A stretch of DNA of 64,000 nucleotides from Streptomyces spiralis (GTDB lineage: Bacteria > Actinomycetota > Actinomycetes > Streptomycetales > Streptomycetaceae), in assembly GCF_014654675.1 (NCBI RefSeq), contig NZ_BNBC01000025.1, forward strand, positions 38,287 to 102,286, written 5' to 3'. Shown here piece after piece: positions 54,408-62,267 of this stretch. Position numbers and translations under genes: made by a program. The first letter of the stretch is position 1, and the number at the start of each line of letters is the position of its first letter. The notes under the pieces are model-generated. The model was given only the letters and a program-made list of their open reading frames with translations. It did not search any database and was not told the origin of the DNA.

Positions 54408-54788
54408 GTGCCCGAAACCAGCGGTTCGCCCGGACGTACTCCGGAGACGCATGTCATCGACTTCCGCGCCGCCGAGCAGCTGCTCGCCGCACGGGACCCT
54501 CGGGGCGCGGTGAAGCTGCTCGACGGGGTCATCGCCGCCCATCCCGAGAACACGGCCGCCCGGCTGCTGCGCGCCCGCGCCTTCTTCGCGGCCGCGCAAC
54601 TGCGGCCCGCCGAGCTGGAGTTCAGCATCGTCCTGGAGCGTGAGCCGGACAACGCGTTCGCGCACTACGCGCTCGCCCGGACCTACGAGCGGCAGGGCCG
54701 CCCCGACCAGGCCAAACGCCACTTCCGGCTGGCCGCCGCCCTGGACCCGAACCCGGAGTACCTCCAGCGCGCCCGGTTCGACACCTGA
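54408..54788 (+). CDS. Tetratricopeptide repeat protein
   Basis: A 126-residue protein with about three TPR units: RAAEQLLAARDPRGAVKLLDGVI, AARLLRARAFFAAAQLRPAELEF and AFAHYALARTYERQGRPDQAKRHF. TPRs mediate protein contacts; the partner is not known. GTG 54408 has GGAAGG eight bases upstream. It lies 50 bases after coaE on the same strand and could be cotranscribed. It converges with the small membrane protein gene. Confidence 0.85.
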   Translation: MPETSGSPGRTPETHVIDFRAAEQLLAARDPRGAVKLLDGVIAAHPENTAARLLRARAFFAAAQLRPAELEFSIVLEREPDNAFAHYALARTYERQGRPDQAKRHFRLAAALDPNPEYLQRARFDT

Positions 54789-54814
54789 CCCCCGGACAGG
54801 TCCTGCCGGCGGGC

Positions 54815-55081
54815 CTACCGGCGGCGCTGATCGGGCGGCCAGTACGGCGGGACATCGCGCCCCGGCTGGTAGTGCGACCCCTGCCGCAGATGCCGGACGA
54901 CCAGGGCGAAGTCGACGGCGATCACCAGCCACAGCGCCCCGAACGCGGCCGCCCATCCGGGCCGGCCGACCAGCACGAACACCGCCGTGCCGAACATCGC
55001 CCAGAACATCCCCCACACGCACAGCCAGAACCGCGCCCGCAGCGCACTCCGGGCGGTCGTCGGCTCACTGCCCGTACGCAT
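54815..55081 (-). CDS. Small membrane protein (DUF6343-like)
   Basis: An 88-residue protein with two hydrophobic helices (about residues 17-37, WLCVWGMFWAMFGTAVFVLV, and 43-62, AAFGALWLVIAVDFALVVRH). It ends in a conserved-looking polar tail, GSHYQPGRDVPPYWPP. I recall similar short proteins in many Streptomyces under DUF6343; no function is known. ATG 55081 has GGAGGAG about twelve bases upstream. Confidence 0.75.
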   Translation of the reverse strand: MRTGSEPTTARSALRARFWLCVWGMFWAMFGTAVFVLVGRPGWAAAFGALWLVIAVDFALVVRHLRQGSHYQPGRDVPPYWPPDQRRR

Positions 55082-55136
55082 CGCCGATCACCACTCCTCC
55101 TTGCAACGTACTCCCCGTGAGGGCCGTACGCGGCAG

Positions 55137-55184
55137 GAGAGCCGACCGGAGCGGAGACAAGGAGAGAGCCGGCCGGAGCGGAGA
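55137..55184 (+). repeat. Direct repeat upstream of the DoxX-like gene
   Basis: Two 21-base copies, GAGAGCCG(A/G)CCGGAGCGGAGA, at 55137-55157 and 55164-55184 with one mismatch, period 27. Possible regulator site. Confidence 0.4.
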
Positions 55185-55281
55185 AGGCGCACGGGAAATC
55201 CGCCCGGCCGCGATGAGTCCCAGGGGCGAGGGCGGTCTACCTCTGCGACAGCACACGCACCGCTTCCCGGAGGAGACCCCC

Positions 55282-55731
55282 ATGTCCGAGACCGCCGCTT
55301 CCGCCCCGTCCGTCGCCACCGCCCCGTCGACCGGGTCCGCCCGTGGCCGCCGTACCGCCCGCATCGCCCTGCGCGCCGTGCAGGTGCTGCTCGCCCTGTT
55401 CTACGTGATCGCGAGTGCGCTGCCCAAGCTCATCGCACATCCATCGGCCGCCGAAGCCTTCGACAAGATCGGCTGGGGCAGTGCGGGGATGTACACCATC
55501 GGCGCGCTGGAGCTCGCCGGAGGCGTCGCGCTGCTGATCCCGGTGCTGCAGTCGGTGGCGGCGCTGGCACTGAGCGCGCTCATGGTCGGCGCGTTCGTCG
55601 TCCAGCTCACCGTCTTCGACGGGCAGAACGCGGCGACACCGATCATCCTGATCGTGCCGCTCGCCCTGATCGCCTGGGCCCGCCGCGGGCACAACGCGGA
55701 GCTGCTGCGGCTGCTGCGGCGGCAGGGGTGA
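55282..55731 (+). CDS. DoxX-like membrane protein
   Basis: A 149-residue protein of the DoxX-like superfamily with a disordered N-terminus of about 28 residues and four hydrophobic helices: VQVLLALFYVIASALPKLIA, GMYTIGALELAGGVALLIPVL, AALALSALMVGAFVVQLTVF and ATPIILIVPLALIAWA. Family members have been linked to redox and oxidative stress functions, but not consistently. ATG 55282 is preceded by GGAGGAGA. It is a single gene between convergent neighbours. Confidence 0.82.
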   Translation: MSETAASAPSVATAPSTGSARGRRTARIALRAVQVLLALFYVIASALPKLIAHPSAAEAFDKIGWGSAGMYTIGALELAGGVALLIPVLQSVAALALSALMVGAFVVQLTVFDGQNAATPIILIVPLALIAWARRGHNAELLRLLRRQG

Positions 55732-55764
55732 CGACCACCGGACGGGCGCCGCACGGCTCCGCAG

Positions 55765-55818
55765 GCATCATCGGCCGTGCGAGCATCATCGGCCGTGCGA
55801 GCGTCACCGGCCGTGCGG
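55765..55818. repeat. 18-base tandem repeat
   Basis: Three 18-base units resembling GCATCATCGGCCGTGCGA (55765, 55783, 55801, the third diverged), spanning the 3' end of the S4-domain gene. Confidence 0.6.
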
Positions 55819-56349
55819 GCGGCCGGCGGGGCCGCTCGGACCGTCCAGGCCGCCCAGGGCGCGCAGCCGCTCCAGTTCACGCCGGTCGCGCTTGGTGGGC
55901 CGGCCGGTACCCCGGTCGCGTACGGCGATCGGAGCGACGGCCTCGCGGGGCGGGGGCGGCGGGGAGTTGTCGACGTAGCACTGCACCGCGACGGGCGCGC
56001 CGACCCGCTTGCGGATCAGGCGCCTGACGACCACGATCCGCTCGCGACCCTCCTGCCGCACGCGCACCTCGTCGCCGACGCGGACCGAGTGGGACGGTTT
56101 GACCCGCTCGCCGTTCACCCGGACGTGCCCGCCCCGGCAGGCGGTGGCACCGGCGGAACGGGTCTTGACCAGACGCACGGCCCAGATCCAGCTGTCGATC
56201 CGCACGGTCTCACCGCTCGCCGGACCGGCCGCCTCGGCGGCGGCGATGGCGGCGGCGACCTTCGGATCCACGGCCGCAGCGGGCGCCTCGCCGGCTTCGG
56301 CCCCGCTCCCGTCCCCGTCGCGGTCCTTGACGTCGTCCTCGCTAGCCAT
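55804..56349 (-). CDS. S4-domain RNA-binding protein (Hsp15/HslR-like)
   Basis: A 181-residue protein. After an acidic and Ala-rich N-terminal stretch of about 47 residues comes an S4 domain (about 48-110): VRIDSWIWAVRLVKTRSAGA, CRGGHVRVNG and HSVRVGDEVRVRQEG. In E. coli Hsp15 binds 50S subunits that carry stalled nascent chains, and a ribosome rescue role is likely here by family. The C-terminus is basic and runs into the 18-base repeat. ATG 56349 has AAGG eight bases upstream. Divergent from the uracil-DNA glycosylase gene. Confidence 0.87.
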   Translation of the reverse strand: MASEDDVKDRDGDGSGAEAGEAPAAAVDPKVAAAIAAAEAAGPASGETVRIDSWIWAVRLVKTRSAGATACRGGHVRVNGERVKPSHSVRVGDEVRVRQEGRERIVVVRRLIRKRVGAPVAVQCYVDNSPPPPPREAVAPIAVRDRGTGRPTKRDRRELERLRALGGLDGPSGPAGRPHGR

Positions 56350-56377
56350 GGCTCAGACCTTAGTCTCCTCACGTCTC

Positions 56378-56408
56378 TTGGACCGGCCGCACCGGACGAC
56401 TTTACGGT
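56378..56408 (+). promoter_or_regulatory. Promoter of the uracil-DNA glycosylase gene
   Basis: TTGGAC (56378-56383), 19 bases, then TACGGT (56403-56408). Transcription would begin at or next to the GTG at 56416. Confidence 0.45.
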
Positions 56409-56415
56409 GGGGAAC

Positions 56416-57126
56416 GTGGAGAACATGGACAGCAGCAGCCTGTGCGCCCTCGACGAGCGGATTTCGCACTGCCGTGCCTGTCCGCGTCTGGTCGCCTGGC
56501 GTGAGGAGGTGGCCCGCACCAAGCGGGCCGCGTTCGCCGACTGGACGTACTGGGGGCGGCCGGTGCCGGGCTTCGGACCGGCGGACGCCCGGCTGCTGAT
56601 CGTGGGACTCGCCCCGGCCGCGCACGGCGGGAACCGTACCGGCCGCATGTTCACCGGGGACCGGTCCGGTGACGTGCTCTACCAGGCGCTGTACGACGTG
56701 GGGCTCGCCTCCCAGCCCACCTCCGTCGCCGCCGACGACGGGCTGGAGCTGTACGGGGTGCGGATCACCTCGCCCGTGCACTGCGCCCCGCCCGCCAACA
56801 AGCCGACCCCCGGCGAACGGGACACCTGCCGGCCCTGGCTGGTCCAGGAACTGCATCTGCTGCGGCCCACCCTGCGGGCGGTGGTCGTGCTCGGCGCGTT
56901 CGGCTGGCAGGCCGCGCTGCCGGCGTTCACCGAGGCGGGCTGGACGGTGCCCCGGCCCCGCCCCGCCTTCGCCCACGGAACACGGGTGCCGCTCGACGGC
57001 CTCGACCTCTTCGGCTGCTTCCACGTCAGCCAGCGCAACACCTTCACCGGCAGGCTCACCCCCACGATGCTCCGCGACGTCCTGCGCACGGCGGCGCAGG
57101 CGGCGGGACTGCCGACAGGAAAATGA
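56416..57126 (+). CDS. Uracil-DNA glycosylase, family 5 (UDGb type)
   Basis: A 236-residue DNA repair enzyme that removes uracil and possibly hypoxanthine from DNA. Motif A is GLAPAAHGGNRTGR, the family 5 form without the usual catalytic Asp/Asn, and motif B is HVSQRNTFTGRL. Four iron-sulfur cysteines are probable: two in HCRACPRL near the N-terminus and two in VHCAPPANKPTPGERDTC. GTG 56416 is preferred for its promoter position (leaderless); the in-frame ATG 56425 is the alternative. It starts 66 bases from the divergent S4-domain gene. Confidence 0.92.
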   Translation: MENMDSSSLCALDERISHCRACPRLVAWREEVARTKRAAFADWTYWGRPVPGFGPADARLLIVGLAPAAHGGNRTGRMFTGDRSGDVLYQALYDVGLASQPTSVAADDGLELYGVRITSPVHCAPPANKPTPGERDTCRPWLVQELHLLRPTLRAVVVLGAFGWQAALPAFTEAGWTVPRPRPAFAHGTRVPLDGLDLFGCFHVSQRNTFTGRLTPTMLRDVLRTAAQAAGLPTGK

Positions 57127-57151
57127 GGCGACGCGGCCGGCGAGAGGCGGT

Positions 57152-57157
57152 TACGTT
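57152..57157 (+). promoter_or_regulatory. -10 box for a possibly leaderless pip
   Basis: TACGTT fits TAnnnT and lies six bases before the pip ATG; no ribosome site. Confidence 0.35.
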
Positions 57158-57163
57158 CCCCCG

Positions 57164-58165
57164 ATGGGCCCGTATCCGGAGATCGAACCGTACGACCAGG
57201 GCATGCTCGACGTGGGTGACGGCAACCTCGTGTACTGGGAGACCTGCGGAAACCCACAGGGCAAGCCGGCGGTGATGCTGCACGGCGGTCCGGGGTCCGG
57301 CTGTACGCCGGGGCAGCGGCGCTTCTGCGATCCCGCCGCGTACCGGATCGTCCTCCTCGACCAGCGCGGCTGCGGACGCTCCACACCGCACGCGAGCGCG
57401 TACGACACCGACATGAGCGTCAACACGACCGACCACCTGCTCGCCGACCTGGAACTGCTCCGGCACCACCTCGGCATCGAGCGATGGCTGGTGTGGGGCA
57501 CCTCCTGGGGCTCGGTGCTGGCCCTGCGCTACGCCCAGACCCATCCCGGGGTCGTCTCCGAACTGGTCCTGACGGGCGTCGCGACCGGCTCGAACGCCGA
57601 GGTCACACTGCTGACCCACGGGCTGGGCAGGATCTTCCCGCAAGACTTCGCACGCCTCCTCGCCGAACTGCCCGAGGACACCGACCGCACCGGAAACCTC
57701 GCGGCCGCCTGCAACCGGCTGCTCGAGTCGCCCGACCCGGCGGTGCGCGAACGGGCGGCGCGCGCCTGGACCGACTGGGAGACCGCGACGATCCCCGCGC
57801 CGCCGCGCTCCGTCGCACGGTACGAGGACCCCGCCTTCCGCATGGGCTTCGCCCGCACCGTCACGCACTACTTCGGCAACGACCACTTCCTCGGCCCGGG
57901 CAACGACGAGGGCGTGGTGCTGCGCGACGCCCCTCTGCTGCGCGGCATCCCCGGCACCCTCGTCCAGGGCGGCCTGGACCTCGGCAACCTCCTCGGCATC
58001 GCCTGGCGCCTGCACCACGCCTGGCCCGACAGCGAACTGATCGTCGTCGACGAGGCCGGGCACGACTTCGGAGCACCGGGCGTGGTGGACGCGCTGGTCG
58101 CGGTGATGGACAGGTACGCACGGCGCGAGGACACGCGCACACGGCAGGAGGCAGGCAGGCGATGA
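57164..58165 (+). CDS. pip: Proline iminopeptidase
   Basis: Alpha/beta hydrolase of 333 residues (peptidase family S33) that releases N-terminal proline from peptides. The oxyanion motif is HGGPGSGCTPGQRRFCDP, DQRGCGRSTPH follows, the nucleophile serine is in VWGTSWGSVLALRYAQTHP near residue 110, and the histidine is in DEAGHDFGAPG near 303. The aspartate lies in QGGLDLGNLL. Length and motif order match bacterial Pip. Its stop overlaps the next gene's ATG as ATGA. Confidence 0.94.
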   Translation: MGPYPEIEPYDQGMLDVGDGNLVYWETCGNPQGKPAVMLHGGPGSGCTPGQRRFCDPAAYRIVLLDQRGCGRSTPHASAYDTDMSVNTTDHLLADLELLRHHLGIERWLVWGTSWGSVLALRYAQTHPGVVSELVLTGVATGSNAEVTLLTHGLGRIFPQDFARLLAELPEDTDRTGNLAAACNRLLESPDPAVRERAARAWTDWETATIPAPPRSVARYEDPAFRMGFARTVTHYFGNDHFLGPGNDEGVVLRDAPLLRGIPGTLVQGGLDLGNLLGIAWRLHHAWPDSELIVVDEAGHDFGAPGVVDALVAVMDRYARREDTRTRQEAGRR

Positions 58166-58947
58166 CCCGGCCGGACCAGCACTTCCTCGACACCACCGCC
58201 GATCGCCTGGCCGCACTCCCCGGAGTCCGTGCCGTGGCCCTCGGCGGCTCCCGCGCCCAGGGCACCCACCGCCCGGACAGCGACTGGGACCTCGCCGTCT
58301 ACTACCGGGGCCGTTTCGACCCGGACGACCTGCGTGCCGTCGGCTGGGAGGGCGAGGTCTCCGAGCTCGGCGGCTGGGGCGGCGGCGTCTTCAACGGTGG
58401 AGCCTGGCTGACGATCGACGGCCGCCGCGTCGACGTGCACTACCGGGACCTCGACGTCGTCGAGCACGAATGGGCTCAGGCGCAGGAGGGTCGCTTCCGG
58501 GTGGAACCGCTGCTGTTCCATCTCGCCGGGATCCCCAGCTACCTGGTGGTCGCCGAGCTCGCGGTCAACCGGGTGCTGCGAGGAGAGCTGCCCCGCCCGG
58601 CGGCCTACCCGCCCGCACTGCGGCGCACCGCACCCGAACACTGGTACGGCATGGCCACCGCCGGCCTCGCCTACGCGAAGGCGGGCCACGCCCCCAGGGG
58701 ATCCGTCACCCAGGTCGCCGGCGCGATCGCCCTGGCCGCCACCCAGACCGCCCATGCCGTACTCGCCGCACGAGGCGAGTGGACCACCAACGACAAGGGG
58801 CTCGTGACCCGCGCGGGCCTCCAGGACGTCGACGACATCCTCAGTGGAATGACGGCGTCTCCCACGGCACTGCTCCGGGCGGTGACCGAGACCGAGGGGG
58901 TCCTGAGCACCGCCGTGAACGGCACACCCACGATCACGGACGTGTGA
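58162..58947 (+). CDS. Nucleotidyltransferase-domain protein
   Basis: A 261-residue protein with a minimal nucleotidyltransferase fold at the N-terminus: VALGGSRAQGTHRPDSDWDLAV contains GS and the DxD metal pair (GGSRAQGT and SDWD), and VDVHYRDLD offers the third acidic residue. The C-terminal helical half (about 130-260) resembles kanamycin nucleotidyltransferase-like regions. Related proteins modify aminoglycosides, or act as MNT antitoxins; no HEPN partner is adjacent. It overlaps pip by four bases, and a GGAGG lies upstream. Substrate unknown. Confidence 0.82.
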   Translation: MTRPDQHFLDTTADRLAALPGVRAVALGGSRAQGTHRPDSDWDLAVYYRGRFDPDDLRAVGWEGEVSELGGWGGGVFNGGAWLTIDGRRVDVHYRDLDVVEHEWAQAQEGRFRVEPLLFHLAGIPSYLVVAELAVNRVLRGELPRPAAYPPALRRTAPEHWYGMATAGLAYAKAGHAPRGSVTQVAGAIALAATQTAHAVLAARGEWTTNDKGLVTRAGLQDVDDILSGMTASPTALLRAVTETEGVLSTAVNGTPTITDV

Positions 58948-59124
58948 ACACGAGATGTACGCGAGTTGACGCGGAAGGTGATCGAGTCGGTCGAAAGTGT
59001 GAGGTGAGACGCACTTTTGGCATTGAACTCGTGTCGAGTACGTCTCAGTACCGTCACTGGACGAGGCTTTCGCCCCATGCTTGGCGTTTAACTCTACGAG
59101 TACAGCGCTACATGGAGGTGCAGG

Positions 59125-59310
59125 GTGAACGGGCGAACGGTGCTCGAGCGCTTTCCCGCCGGCGGTCCGCGCGGGTCGTGGCCGGCGGAGGAGTTCGCGC
59201 ATGCGCGACGCCTGGAGGGCCTGCCCGCGGAGGTCGTCATGGACCTCGCGACGGACACGTTCCTGGTGATCGTCCGGGGCGGCGAGACCGGTGGTGACAT
59301 CACCGCCTGA
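59125..59310 (+). CDS. Small conserved-looking protein of 61 residues
   Basis: I do not recognise the family. GTG 59125 has a GGAGG exactly six bases upstream. The sequence has a hydrophilic first half (LERFPAGGPRGSWPAEEFAHA) and a beta-like second half (VVMDLATDTFLVIV). It sits after a 177-base promoter-like gap that is AT-richer than its surroundings, next to the Scr1/DUF397/ATPase module, and may be a component of it; small acidic DUF397-like partners are common there. That link is inference. Confidence 0.6.
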   Translation: MNGRTVLERFPAGGPRGSWPAEEFAHARRLEGLPAEVVMDLATDTFLVIVRGGETGGDITA

Positions 59311-59340
59311 AAGCGTCGCCGCCGACGGCCCTCCCCGCGC

Positions 59341-59832
59341 TCACGCTCTGATCGGACGGCTCCACGCCGGGGTCGTGCCCGTGACCCTGCACAGCGCGAG
59401 GTACAGGGGGATCGGCGGAGTGTACGGAACCGTCCCGTCCGGTCGGTGGATGAGAACGGGCAACGGACCCCGAGAGGCGTCGGGGAGGACCGCCCCGGTG
59501 GCGTAGTGCGCGGGTGAGGGCCACCGCAGGGCATAGTCGGAGTCGGCCGGGACGATCCACCACCAGTGCGTCTCGTCGGCGTAGACGCACCCCACGCGGG
59601 GCAGCCGCGGCATCAGCTGGGCACCGAAGCGGGCCGGTACCGCCACCGCGTCGCAACCCAGCGGGACCACCATGCCCTCGGGAAGGGACAGCCGCCGGGG
59701 CGCCGTGAGGCCGCCGTCCGGGGAGGCGTCGCCGGACGCGGCGGACCTGCCCGTCGCGCGTCCCAGACGTACGAGCGTGTCCAGGCTGAGCGCCTGGCCG
59801 GAACCGGAGGCGCGGGCACCGCTCACAGCCAT
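59341..59832 (-). CDS. Hypothetical protein coupled to the ATP-binding protein gene
   Basis: A 163-residue protein not assigned to a family. The second half looks globular: PEGMVVPLGCDAVAVPARFG, VYADETHWWWIVPADSDYAL and PLYLALCRVTG. The Trp-rich THWWWIVPADSDY segment is distinctive. The ATG overlaps the stop of the ATP-binding protein gene by ten bases, so the two are translated together. No signal peptide or membrane helix. A partner or ligand-sensing role in the module is possible. Confidence 0.7.
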   Translation of the reverse strand: MAVSGARASGSGQALSLDTLVRLGRATGRSAASGDASPDGGLTAPRRLSLPEGMVVPLGCDAVAVPARFGAQLMPRLPRVGCVYADETHWWWIVPADSDYALRWPSPAHYATGAVLPDASRGPLPVLIHRPDGTVPYTPPIPLYLALCRVTGTTPAWSRPIRA

Positions 59833-60521
59833 ACGGCCCCCGATCCGTGCGTGTCGTGCGTGTATGCCCTGTGGTGCTGTGCCCCTTGGAGGGCGCCCTC
59901 GTCGTCCGGCGGCGGAGCCGGATGCGGGGTCGAAGGGGGCGGAGGGGACGAAGGGGTCGGATGAGGGTCCGGGATCGGGTACGGCTTCGGGCGGGCGCCC
60001 CAGCCGAGGTCGCCCCGGACGTCGTGGCTGCCGTCGGTGTCACGCGCCAGTTCCGCCCACACCACCAGCCCCTGGCCGTGCTGCTGCGCGCCCCAGGAGA
60101 GGCACATGGCCTCGACGAGGAGCAGCCCCCTGCCGTGTTCCTCCTCCGGCCGCTGCGGTGACGGGTGCGGTTCCCCCGGAGCGCGGCCCTCGTCGCGTAC
60201 GGCTATGCGCACCAGCTCCCCGCGGTCGTGCAGTTCGCAGACGACCCGGCTGCTCGCGGTGTGCACGATGGCGTTGGTGACCAGCTCGGAGATGACGAGG
60301 TCGGCGGTGTCACAGGTGTCCTCGCACACCGACCAGGCCGTCAGCCGGGCTCTGGTCAGACGTCTGGCCTGAGCGGGGGAACCCGGGTGTGCGGCCAGCT
60401 CGAAGTGGAACCGGCGCTCGGCGGCGGCCCCGTCGGGGTCCGCTCCCGTGAGGGCGCCGGGGGCGAGAAGGCCCGCGGCGGCGTCTGTTCCTAAGGGCGG
60501 GGACGGAATCACGCTTGCCAC
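59823..60521 (-). CDS. ATP-binding (HATPase_c, anti-sigma-like) regulatory protein
   Basis: A 232-residue protein with a GHKL ATPase domain of the RsbW/SpoIIAB-like type at about residues 35-160: ADLVISELVTNAIVHT (N box), VRIAVRDEGRAPGEP (G1 box) and EHGRGLLLVEAM (G2 box). Such proteins are abundant in Streptomyces and usually paired with Scr1-type HTH and DUF397 proteins. The C-terminal 70 residues are Pro-rich and disordered. GTG 60521 (GGGGAG upstream) is the likely start; a second GTG at 60512 is possible. It is divergent from the HTH regulator gene. Confidence 0.85.
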   Translation of the reverse strand: MASVIPSPPLGTDAAAGLLAPGALTGADPDGAAAERRFHFELAAHPGSPAQARRLTRARLTAWSVCEDTCDTADLVISELVTNAIVHTASSRVVCELHDRGELVRIAVRDEGRAPGEPHPSPQRPEEEHGRGLLLVEAMCLSWGAQQHGQGLVVWAELARDTDGSHDVRGDLGWGARPKPYPIPDPHPTPSSPPPPSTPHPAPPPDDEGALQGAQHHRAYTHDTHGSGAVWL

Positions 60522-60538
60522 TATCTCCCCGCCGTGAA

Positions 60539-60574
60539 CACTTGGCAAGTGGCACTCTGAAAAATGCAGAGTGC
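60539..60574. promoter_or_regulatory. Two adjacent palindromes in the divergent regulator promoter region
   Basis: CACTT-GGC-AAGTG (60539-60551) is followed at once by GCACTCTG-N7-CAGAGTGC (60552-60574, perfect eight-base arms). They lie 18 bases upstream of the ATP-binding protein start and about 225 bases before the HTH gene. They are good operator candidates for the adjacent regulator. Confidence 0.55.
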
Positions 60575-60799
60575 TGTGTGACGCGGTGAGGGGCCGTGGC
60601 ACACTGCTCGCAACAGCACGTCGAGCGGCGCCAGTTGGGATCACCGGAGATCCGTCGGGTCTTCGAATAGATCTTCGAATGGCGCCGTAGGGCTGTCAGG
60701 ATTCCTACAGCCCGCGGGGACCGACCCCGGGCCCGTGGGACTCCTCCGGCCCGACGGAACTCCTCGGCGGAGTCCCGGATTCTTCGGTGGAGGTGGAGC

Positions 60800-61660
60800 G
60801 TGAGCGAACCGCGGTCGGCACCGACCGTCGGGCAGGTCGTGCTGGGCCGGCGCCTGCACGACCTGCGGGAACGCGCCGGCCTCAAGCGCGAGGAGGCCGC
60901 CCGCGTCCTCCGCGTCGCCCCGGCCACGGTCCGCCGTATGGAGACGGCCGAAGTCGCCCTCAAAATCCCCTATCTGCAACTGCTGCTGAAGGCGTACGGC
61001 GTCCCCGACGACGAGGCCGAGGCCTTCGTGCAGCTCGCCGAGGACGCCAACCGGCCCGGCTGGTGGCAGCGTTTCCACGACATCCTGCCGGGCTGGTTCT
61101 CCATGTACGTCAGCCTGGAGGGCGCCGCGGCACTCGTCCGGTCCTACGAACCTCACTTCGTGCCCGGCCTGCTCCAGACCGAGGACTACGCGCGCGGGGT
61201 GCTCACCTCGGGCGCCATCGGACAGACCAGCCCCGACGACATCGAAGGCCATGTCGCCCTGCGCATGCAACGCCAGGAACTGCTCACCCGTCCCGACGCG
61301 CCCCGGTTCTGGTTCGTGTTCGACGAGACCGCGCTGCGCCGCCCAGTCGGCGGCCCGGAGGTGATGCGTGCTCAGATCGACAGACTGCTCGACGCCACGA
61401 AGCTGCCCAACGTGACCCTCCAGGTCGCCCCGTTCTCCTCGGGGCCGCATCCAGGCACGTACGGGCCCTTCGTGCTGTTCCGATTCGCCATGCCCGAACT
61501 GCCGGACATGGTCTACAGCGAGTACCTGACCGGCGCCGTCTACCTGGACGCGCGCGAGGAGGTGGCGACCCACCTCGAGGTCATGGACCGCATGGCGGCG
61601 CAGGCCGCTACGGCACATCGCACGAAGGAGATCCTCCGGGATCTCCGCAAGGAGCTGTGA
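60800..61660 (+). CDS. Helix-turn-helix regulator, Scr1 family (DUF5753)
   Basis: A 286-residue XRE-type regulator. The HTH domain fills about residues 12-72 (LGRRLHDLRERAGLKREEAA, RVLRVAPATVRRMETAE). The DUF5753/Scr1 domain (about 95-275) shows the characteristic YEPHFVPGLLQTEDYARGVL, FVFDETALRRPVGG and LQVAPFSSGPHPG. In S. coelicolor relatives (WhiJ-type loci) act with DUF397 partners in developmental control. GTG 60800 has GGAGGTGGAG upstream. The next gene starts directly after its stop (TGAATG). Confidence 0.93.
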   Translation: MSEPRSAPTVGQVVLGRRLHDLRERAGLKREEAARVLRVAPATVRRMETAEVALKIPYLQLLLKAYGVPDDEAEAFVQLAEDANRPGWWQRFHDILPGWFSMYVSLEGAAALVRSYEPHFVPGLLQTEDYARGVLTSGAIGQTSPDDIEGHVALRMQRQELLTRPDAPRFWFVFDETALRRPVGGPEVMRAQIDRLLDATKLPNVTLQVAPFSSGPHPGTYGPFVLFRFAMPELPDMVYSEYLTGAVYLDAREEVATHLEVMDRMAAQAATAHRTKEILRDLRKEL

Positions 61661-61951
61661 ATGGATCGCATCACGTCCCAGCCCGCCTCACGAGGCCGCG
61701 GCGACCGGACCCGCGGCGAGCGGATCTACAACGGCATGCCCGCCAGGGAACTGGGCAGCGAGGGCTGGCACAAGCCGTGGAGCGGCGGCAACGGCGGCAA
61801 CTGCCTGGAGGCGATGAAGCTGGCCGACGGGCGGATCGCGGTACGCCAGTCGACCGACCCGGACGGGCCGGCCCTCATCTACACCACCGACGAGATGACC
61901 GCCTTCATAGAAGGCGCCAAGGCGGGGGAGGCCGACTTCCTGCTCTCTTGA
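61661..61951 (+). CDS. DUF397-family protein
   Basis: A 96-residue protein with a DUF397 core (about residues 31-95): WHKPWSGGNGGNCLEAM, GRIAVRQSTDPDGPALIYT and EMTAFIEGAKAGEADFLL. This family almost always sits beside Scr1-type HTH genes and is thought to act with them, possibly as antitoxin-like or signalling partner. The first 30 residues are an extension not usual in the shortest members. Its ATG abuts the regulator stop, and its stop lies two bases before the ATG of the repeat peptide. Confidence 0.92.
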   Translation: MDRITSQPASRGRGDRTRGERIYNGMPARELGSEGWHKPWSGGNGGNCLEAMKLADGRIAVRQSTDPDGPALIYTTDEMTAFIEGAKAGEADFLLS

Positions 61952-61953
61952 CC

Positions 61954-62154
61954 ATGCCTGGATTTTCCGCTGCCCAACTCCTTAATTCTGGTGCCACCTT
62001 GAACATGTCCGAGACCACTCCCGAGTCCGAGACCACGACCGAGACCGAGACCACGACCGAGACCGAGACCACGACCGAGACCGAGTCCGCAACCAAGTCC
62101 GAGACCGAGTCCGAGATCACTCCCGAGGCCGCATCCGTCGGCTTCACCGGCTGA
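61954..62154 (+). CDS. Thr/Glu hexapeptide-repeat small protein
   Basis: A 66-residue ORF starting two bases after the DUF397 stop (TGACCATG), so reinitiation is likely; there is no ribosome site. An alternative start is ATG 62005. After a short mixed N-terminus (MPGFSAAQLLNSGATLNM) it consists of hexapeptides such as SETTPE, SETTTE, TETTTE (twice), TESATK and SEITPE, then AASVGFTG. The underlying DNA is an 18-base tandem repeat at 62008-62127 that keeps the frame throughout. The composition is unlike any neighbour. It may be a real disordered peptide or a decaying repeat; I recognise no family. Confidence 0.4.
   Translation: MPGFSAAQLLNSGATLNMSETTPESETTTETETTTETETTTETESATKSETESEITPEAASVGFTG
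62008..62127 (+). repeat. 18-base tandem repeat encoding Thr/Glu units
   Basis: Units of 18 bases begin at 62008, 62026, 62044, 62062, 62080 and 62110, with one shortened 12-base unit at 62098. Two central units are identical (ACCGAGACCACGACCGAG); the outer ones diverge. Confidence 0.75.
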
Positions 62155-62267
62155 CGGCATCCGGCGGCGTCCGACGCCGTCAGACGTTCTCCGCCGTCGG
62201 CCGCTGCCGTCCGGCGGCAACCGACGCCGGCCGGCAGCGACCGGTCCTACGGCCGCATCGGCGGCGG

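Noticed and set aside
58162..58947. Toxin-antitoxin assignment (MNT/HEPN) for the nucleotidyltransferase
   Set aside because: The protein is about twice the length of MNT antitoxins and there is no HEPN gene beside it.
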